Shown here: in pieces, positions 59,107 to 64,000 of the stretch
Layout: every line of letters starts with the position of its first letter
How positions within the stretch are numbered: the first letter of the stretch is position 1
Assembly (NCBI GenBank): GCA_934045905.1
Contig: OW203769.1
Location: 13,671,705 to 13,735,704 of the forward strand
Origin: Leuctra nigra
Taxonomy: Eukaryota > Arthropoda > Insecta > Plecoptera > Leuctridae
Direction of reading: 5' to 3'
Length of the DNA: 64,000 nt
The notes under the pieces: model-generated
The model's input: the letters and a program-made list of their open reading frames with translations, nothing else
Databases searched by the model: none
What the model was told of the DNA's origin: nothing
Position numbers and translations under genes: made by a program

Positions 59107-59237
59107 GATATGAAAGGATGTGCGTTGTGAAAAATATCCGACCGAACCGGGGCTCGAACCCGGGACCTCTCACTTGCCGGGCGAGAGCTCTACCAACTGA
59201 GGTAAGATATTTTTCACAACGCACATCCCTTCATATC
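59107..59237 (-). ncRNA. tRNA-Ala-like sequence inside a 32-bp inverted repeat
   Basis: Arms 59107-59138 and 59206-59237 are inverted repeats of 32 bp with one mismatch (GGATGTGCGTTGTGAAAAAT). The 67-nt loop read on the minus strand has a D-arm (CTCAGTTGGTAGAGC), an anticodon arm CTCGC-CCGGCAA-GTGAG (anticodon GGC, Ala, but C in place of U33) and a T-arm CCGGGTTCGAGCCCCGG. Normal acceptor stem pairing is replaced by the repeat arms, with extra bases after the T-arm. Probably not a working tRNA; a tRNA-derived mobile or hairpin element. Confidence 0.7.
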
Positions 59238-60069
59238 TATATTTACAATGTTAGGTAATAAATTATTTCTAGATTGCTGGATGGTAATCTGATAAATGGC
59301 TTGAATGTATTATTCAATGTCGATCATTCTTATAGTGAATGGAATTTACCATTGTATTATAATAATTTCGCCCTTTTTCAGATATCGCCGAATAAACAGT
59401 CGACCTTGAAGAAAATTTCGAATGTCAAAACAAACAAAAAACTCAACCCTACCCTTCCAGTTCGCAAACTTCTAGACCTCCCCTCGTAGGTCTGAGGTTG
59501 TATTTCGTTCCCAATCACCCAACGATGTCATACAATAAACACAATGTATGTACTACACCACTATAGTAATTGCATCAAACAAACATTGAAATTAGGTCAT
59601 GTTGTAGTATACATTTTGATTTCAAAAGCTCAACAGAATATTTGGAAATAAAAACAGTCTGAAGTAAAGTTTGATAACAGAGACATTTTATATTACATTT
59701 TCTATGTAATTCTTAAATTATTGTTAGTTTTCAACCATATCTTATATCGTTTATTACATGTAATCTTCATAAAAATATTTAACCCATAATAATTTTGCGT
59801 TTTTCATCAGCTAATTACCTTTTTATCATATTTCTTTAGAAATACCCTAAGATATGATGCGAAACTAATAACTATCTAGATGGTCCGTCAGTACCCACGA
59901 TATTGAACCATGGAAGCGGTGGATAATAAAAATTACAGAATGTTGCTCAAATATTTCAAATGAGTACGAAGAAAAATGCCATTGTAGCAATAAAAAACAT
60001 AAGTTATGGTCGAGATCTTCGAAAAATAACAGAACAAAAACCCATGAAACACTTTTGACCACTCTTCGA

Positions 60070-60326
60070 CAGGCGCGTAGGAACTAAATTTGCAAGGGGG
60101 GGGGGATACTGTAAAAGAACTTGAGCTAGAGATACTAATGTCTACGAAGACAATGGGGGGTCTGGGGGAGGGTCCCCAGCCAAATGCGGGTCAGGGACGC
60201 ACAGCCCCGGAAAAAAAAAGTTAATTTCAGGCGTGAATTTGGTGCATTTTACCCGATTGAATTGAATCAGGCAGGGGGGGGGGGGATTCCCCCCCCCCCC
60301 CCCCCCCCCTCCTTCCTAAGAGCCTG
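60070..60326. mobile_element. hAT-like MITE (CAGGCGCGTAGGAA), decayed copy
   Basis: Left end CAGGCGCGTAGGAACT; right end TTCCTAAGAGCCTG is a changed inverse. Interior with G run (60274-60285) and C run (60289-60309). Flanks match poorly. Confidence 0.55.
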
Positions 60327-61986
60327 CATCTCGAACATCACGCCTACGACGGAAGAAGGATTCGCAATATTTAAATGTCAGTCGTTATGCAATTGGAACG
60401 TGCGAGAATGGATGTAAAATTGAGGTTTTCCGAAAGTCCGACAAACTCGAAATAATATTCGTCGGCAACCGAGTTGCAACTTCCTCCATTACTTCGTCAA
60501 CTAACTGCGACAAAAACAAGTTGCAGAACTTGTATGGAACAAAGTTTTCAGCGTGTAACTGTTACTAGACACATTCCGACGTGAGAGCAGGGAACAGAAT
60601 CTACTTTTACAAACTTCTGTTCACGAAGAAATTATGTTTTACAGCTTTTAAAAGTCCACTTAGAAACACTGGCAGAAGTTCATATTGTAGAACTGACAAA
60701 ATGTTCCTCTTACATTTGATTAGGATTCCACATTATCAATCTGATTGCATTTGAATATACTATTTCTAAAAATAAATGATCCTGTCTCGTTGTTTTAATC
60801 AAAATTAGGCTCAATCTGGATCATCGATGTGCTCATGTTTTTAATTTTATGGCACCCGCACCACCAACGAAAATAAACTAGAAATGTCCACAAAAATTCA
60901 AACACCGAATTAACAAATTAAATATACCTACAATAAGCACTTTTTTCTAAATCATGATTCTTACATTTCCATCGTGTCAAATTGCTGAAAATAAATAATC
61001 TTTATAAAGTATATCCAAATCGATTGCGCTTTTACCACAAGAAATGGAGCCTATCTATGTAGATTCCATTCCCATCGCAGTACAAATAGTAAGTTACCAC
61101 GTCCACACCTGTACAATCAATGGCAAAGTGACACAGCTCGAACTAACGTCATAAAATTACAGACATGAGGAAAACTGTAAACAATACAATTGACATTTTC
61201 GATAAGAATCTTAATATCGGAGTCATTGCCTTCTTATTACATCGAATGTAGTACAATCTCTGATCATATTACTAAAGATATCGTCCTCCTGCTTAGGTAC
61301 GAATATTAGGTATATCAAGACAGCCCAGAAAATGCAATTCATTTGTTTTTGTATACAGACTTTAGTTAGATGTTTGAACTCAATTGACTTATAAATATTG
61401 ATTAAAATCAACAAAATAAAATATTACAGAGGAGGGAAATTTGACTTGGGCCTTTTAATTTAACGTCTGCCGTCAAAATATATGATGATCCAATAAATGC
61501 GCCAATTTGCTTTGAGATTGTGGTGTGTCGCCTAATTGACGGATTATTATATCTCAAAATGGATACGTTCTAATTGCCAAACTCTTAAATGCACCTAGAG
61601 GTATAATCAACGACATTTCAAATATAATCGAACATACCTAGTACGCGAAACTAACGAACCTCAGCAATATCAATCTTTATCTTCATTAGGCAACGCATCT
61701 CAAAATGTGTCACAATGATTCATTTGTCAATGTTTACTTCTAAATGACACTATAGGCATGACAAACAAGAAGTATAATAATAAAATGTACACAACACACT
61801 CGGCTCTTTTACACTCATTTGGCTCTTGTCTCCGCTTCTTCTTTCGTTTCTTCTCCATCGTACGTGCGACAGGTCACATCGTTTCTCCGATCTACATGCT
61901 GTTCAATAATGTATGCGCATGATACCTGCATATATATTGTATCAATTTGCAAAAGGGCACAGACTAGAGTCTATATATCTGTAACG
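60327..61986. other. Non-coding stretch
   Basis: AT-rich, no gene, RNA or element recognised; frames at 61223-61414 and 61819-62085 lack motifs. Confidence 0.45.
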
Positions 61987-62176
61987 CAGAGGGAGAAGGG
62001 CGGAAGTCCAATTCTCGATTCTGCGTTTTGGAATGATAAAGCTGTATCAAGTACCATTTGTCAACAAATACAGTTTTCCTACTGAGCTGAGGTAATCTCT
62101 TATACAATTACAAATTGGATCAAATCTGAGCTCATCTCACGAATCATTTAAATGGAATTCCGCCCTTCTACCTCTG
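61987..62176. mobile_element. TIR element (CAGAGGTAGAAGGGCGGAA), 190 bp
   Basis: Ends CAGAGGGAGAAGGGCGGAAG and the inverse of CAGAGGTAGAAGGGCGGAAT. No clear target duplication. Confidence 0.65.
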
Positions 62177-62499
62177 AGGTGTCATTTTATTCCACCGATC
62201 CAATTTAAGCGTCCATGTACTGGGGGTTTTCAGGAATGCTAATTATCAAAAAAAAGAAATAAGAAAGTAAAATGACTAGAAAAGTGACTAATTTACAAGT
62301 TTGAACAGATTTGGAAGACGTCAAAAGTGTGCTTAGAAACAAAAAATCTGAGGCATTCAGATTTATCGACTCCCCAACGGAGCCTTTTGTGTGGATTCTA
62401 TACTCGTCCATGGCAACTCGCCAGACCAAACTTAAAAAAAAAAAATTAACAAAGTCCCCATCCGTCATGCGGGATAATCCTGACAATCTGCTCCCTCCC

Positions 62500-62710
62500 A
62501 GATCCCCGTGATCCTCAGGACTCCGGGAAGAACTTCATCAACCCCCTCCCCGCGGGTGGGTTCGCGCCCCCCGACGCCGGGGGATCAGCGACGACGACGG
62601 CGGTGATTTATCTCCATACACGCGCCGTCGCCATGGATATTGTTTATCGCCGGAGACATTAGACGAGGGCGAGGAAGTCGGCGAGCAAATTAACATTTAA
62701 TTATACCACG
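62500..62710. promoter_or_regulatory. CpG-rich island, possible promoter or 5' exon
   Basis: GC-rich block (CCGCGGGTGGGTTCGCGCCC, GACGACGACGGCGGTGATTT). Contains TTTATCGCCGGAGACATTAG. No splice site or family similarity seen; placement upstream of the FERM gene makes it a candidate. Confidence 0.22.
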
Positions 62711-63201
62711 CCCGTTAGAGTCGATGCGTTCGATGTCGCATTCGGATTCATGAGTGAGGCGTTACAGATTTCAAATTCAAATCGTCGCATTTAAACGTTC
62801 CATTTGGTTAGTGTGATTTTCCATATCAAATTCAAATCATCCATGAATTATCGGAACGTTCCATATTTTTCAAATTTCCATAAGACATTCCAATTTCACA
62901 TTCGAATTCATTTCATCCCGAAAATGTTCTATATTTTCAATCCATCTAGTCGGGCGCTAGCTCGACGCTGCCAAGCACCGCTCTAATACAACGTGCGAGC
63001 TACTACCAGACTTATACTGCAAGCGCTTCGGGCCCGATTTCGGGGTGTCAGTACGCATGCAAGCATTTAGAAATGAAAGTTGAAAACCATGGTTATCGGG
63101 TATATTTAGCCACCTGACAACACCTAACCAAATATCAAAGTGCTGCGATCATCCCTTCGGGGTGAATTTTGGGCCTCAAACATGCAAGGATTGACTTTCA
63201 T

Positions 63202-63202
<1 letters not shown>

Positions 63203-63242
<40 letters not shown>
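63203..63242. repeat. (TTAG)10 microsatellite
   Basis: Ten exact TTAG units, bordering the SINE-like tail region to the right. Confidence 0.95.
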
Positions 63243-63529
63243 GCACGGTCAATTTGTTTGCCCCTCTCCACAGGTTGAACGGTTTGTCCTAGAGAGTTGA
63301 AATTTGGCAGAGACATAGAGTCATATTTATAGCAGTGCCCTTTGAAAGAAAATCTGAAACATTTTGACCGGAAGTGAAGTTATTACAATTTTAAATTTTA
63401 AATATGTTAAAAGTCAAACGGGTCCATCGAGAGTTTTGAAATTTGGCAACAATAAAGACAATGTATTGCTAGACACTCCACTTCAAGAAAAATCAATAAA
63501 TTTAAACCGGAAGTGGGAAAATTATCAAT

Positions 63530-63990
63530 ATTTACGTTCCGCCCTTCTTCTTTGATACACTAAACAGCGGCTCTAATTCCCATCGGACTGATAGCTCATG
63601 TTAGGAAGGCAGCTGGCTTCGACATCTGCATAACACGTTCGATTCCCGATCCCGGAAAACTTTTTTTTTCATATATTATTTTTTAATTTGTATAAGCGAT
63701 GATACCTTCATGGATATATATTCAAATAAGAGGTCCAGGGATGCTGTGAAGATCATCAATAGACCGAAACATCGCAATCGCGGCACGCCAGTTGCCATCG
63801 TGAACACTGAAGTTATCAGGGAATCAGGAATTGCGCACGTCGTTTTACGCTCCACCTTTCTTCTTTGATATACTACACAGGTTTATATTTCAGTGTGGCG
63901 AATTGGCTCGGTCACATGAGGCAAGTGACTTCGATCACGGCGTTGCCGGATTCGATCCCCGTAACAAACGTTTTATTTTTTATCTTTTTA
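63530..63990 (+). mobile_element. Two tandem tRNA-like SINE heads
   Basis: Two units share a lead (TTCTTCTTTGATACACTAAACAG at about 63545; TTCTTCTTTGATATACTACACAG at about 63860, each split here by variation). Unit 1 has an A-box-like TAGCTCATGTTAGG (63588) and B box GTTCGATTCCC (about 63638). Unit 2 has TGGCGAATTGGCTCGG and GATTCGATCCCC (about 63950). T-rich runs follow each, as pol III terminators would. Confidence 0.6.
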
Positions 63991-64000
63991 TTTACTTAAA

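Noticed and set aside
59139..59205. Functional tRNA-Ala gene
   Set aside because: U33 is C, the acceptor stem is not a normal 7-bp stem next to the T-arm, and the core sits in an inverted repeat.
59030..59224. 64-codon minus-strand frame
   Set aside because: It reads straight through the tRNA-like sequence; translated tRNA-like repeats give this kind of false protein.

Overview
The window is an animal nuclear genome segment, most likely from an insect; I cannot name the order with confidence. The reasons are long AT-rich introns with GT..AG borders, non-LTR retrotransposon pieces, many short terminal-inverted-repeat (TIR) elements of the hAT, piggyBac and Tc1/mariner types, and one large spliced gene that reads as the FARP1/FARP2 orthologue (Drosophila Cdep). 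No bacterial, organellar or viral genes were seen.

One gene dominates. It lies on the minus strand from 41298 down to 729 and is cut at both window edges. Seven exons (41194-41298, 37025-37190, 36090-36358, 34842-34997, 30870-31030, 30034-30108, 27721-27824) encode the later part of a FERM domain, the FERM-adjacent segment and a short linker. After the last of these, which ends in codon phase 1, two continuations fit in frame. (a) A single giant exon (20021-26949) adds 2308 residues of low-complexity, repeat-built tail, with its own stop codon and an AATAAA signal 112 nt further on. (b) A splice of about 20.7 kb reaches 7026-6731 and then 6054-5839, 2920-2624, 1911-1771 and 883-729, which encode the RhoGEF (DH) domain and the first part of a PH domain. 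All phases agree for both routes. The locus therefore looks able to make a FERM-DH-PH exchange factor and a FERM protein with a giant disordered tail and no catalytic module. The tail carries ten exact YAEI tyrosine motifs, an 11-unit 12-residue Lys-Pro-Glu repeat, a long Ser-Pro repeat, and ends in QSSV, a possible PDZ ligand.

The introns are loaded with repeats: a 5'-truncated non-LTR element with an open reverse-transcriptase frame (3835-5392), a 4.2 kb nested inverted-repeat element (8934-13123), four foldback elements with TTAA-type targets, and hAT-like elements with 8-bp target duplications. A 33-bp minisatellite of 32 copies abuts the exon at 37190, and every unit repeats a branch-point-like CTAAC and a CAG acceptor.

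The right third (41300-64000) has no exon I can support. It holds a LINE 3' fragment (41720-42345), a 37-bp minisatellite (43270-44795), an 11-copy 179-bp satellite (46596-48538), six hAT-like elements, a 166-bp duplication with TATAAA, an 8-copy 77-bp repeat (58129-58741), a tRNA-Ala-like sequence inside a 32-bp inverted repeat (59107-59237), many G or C homopolymers and tandem tRNA-like SINE heads at the right edge. The missing 5' exons of the FERM gene may lie in or beyond this stretch.
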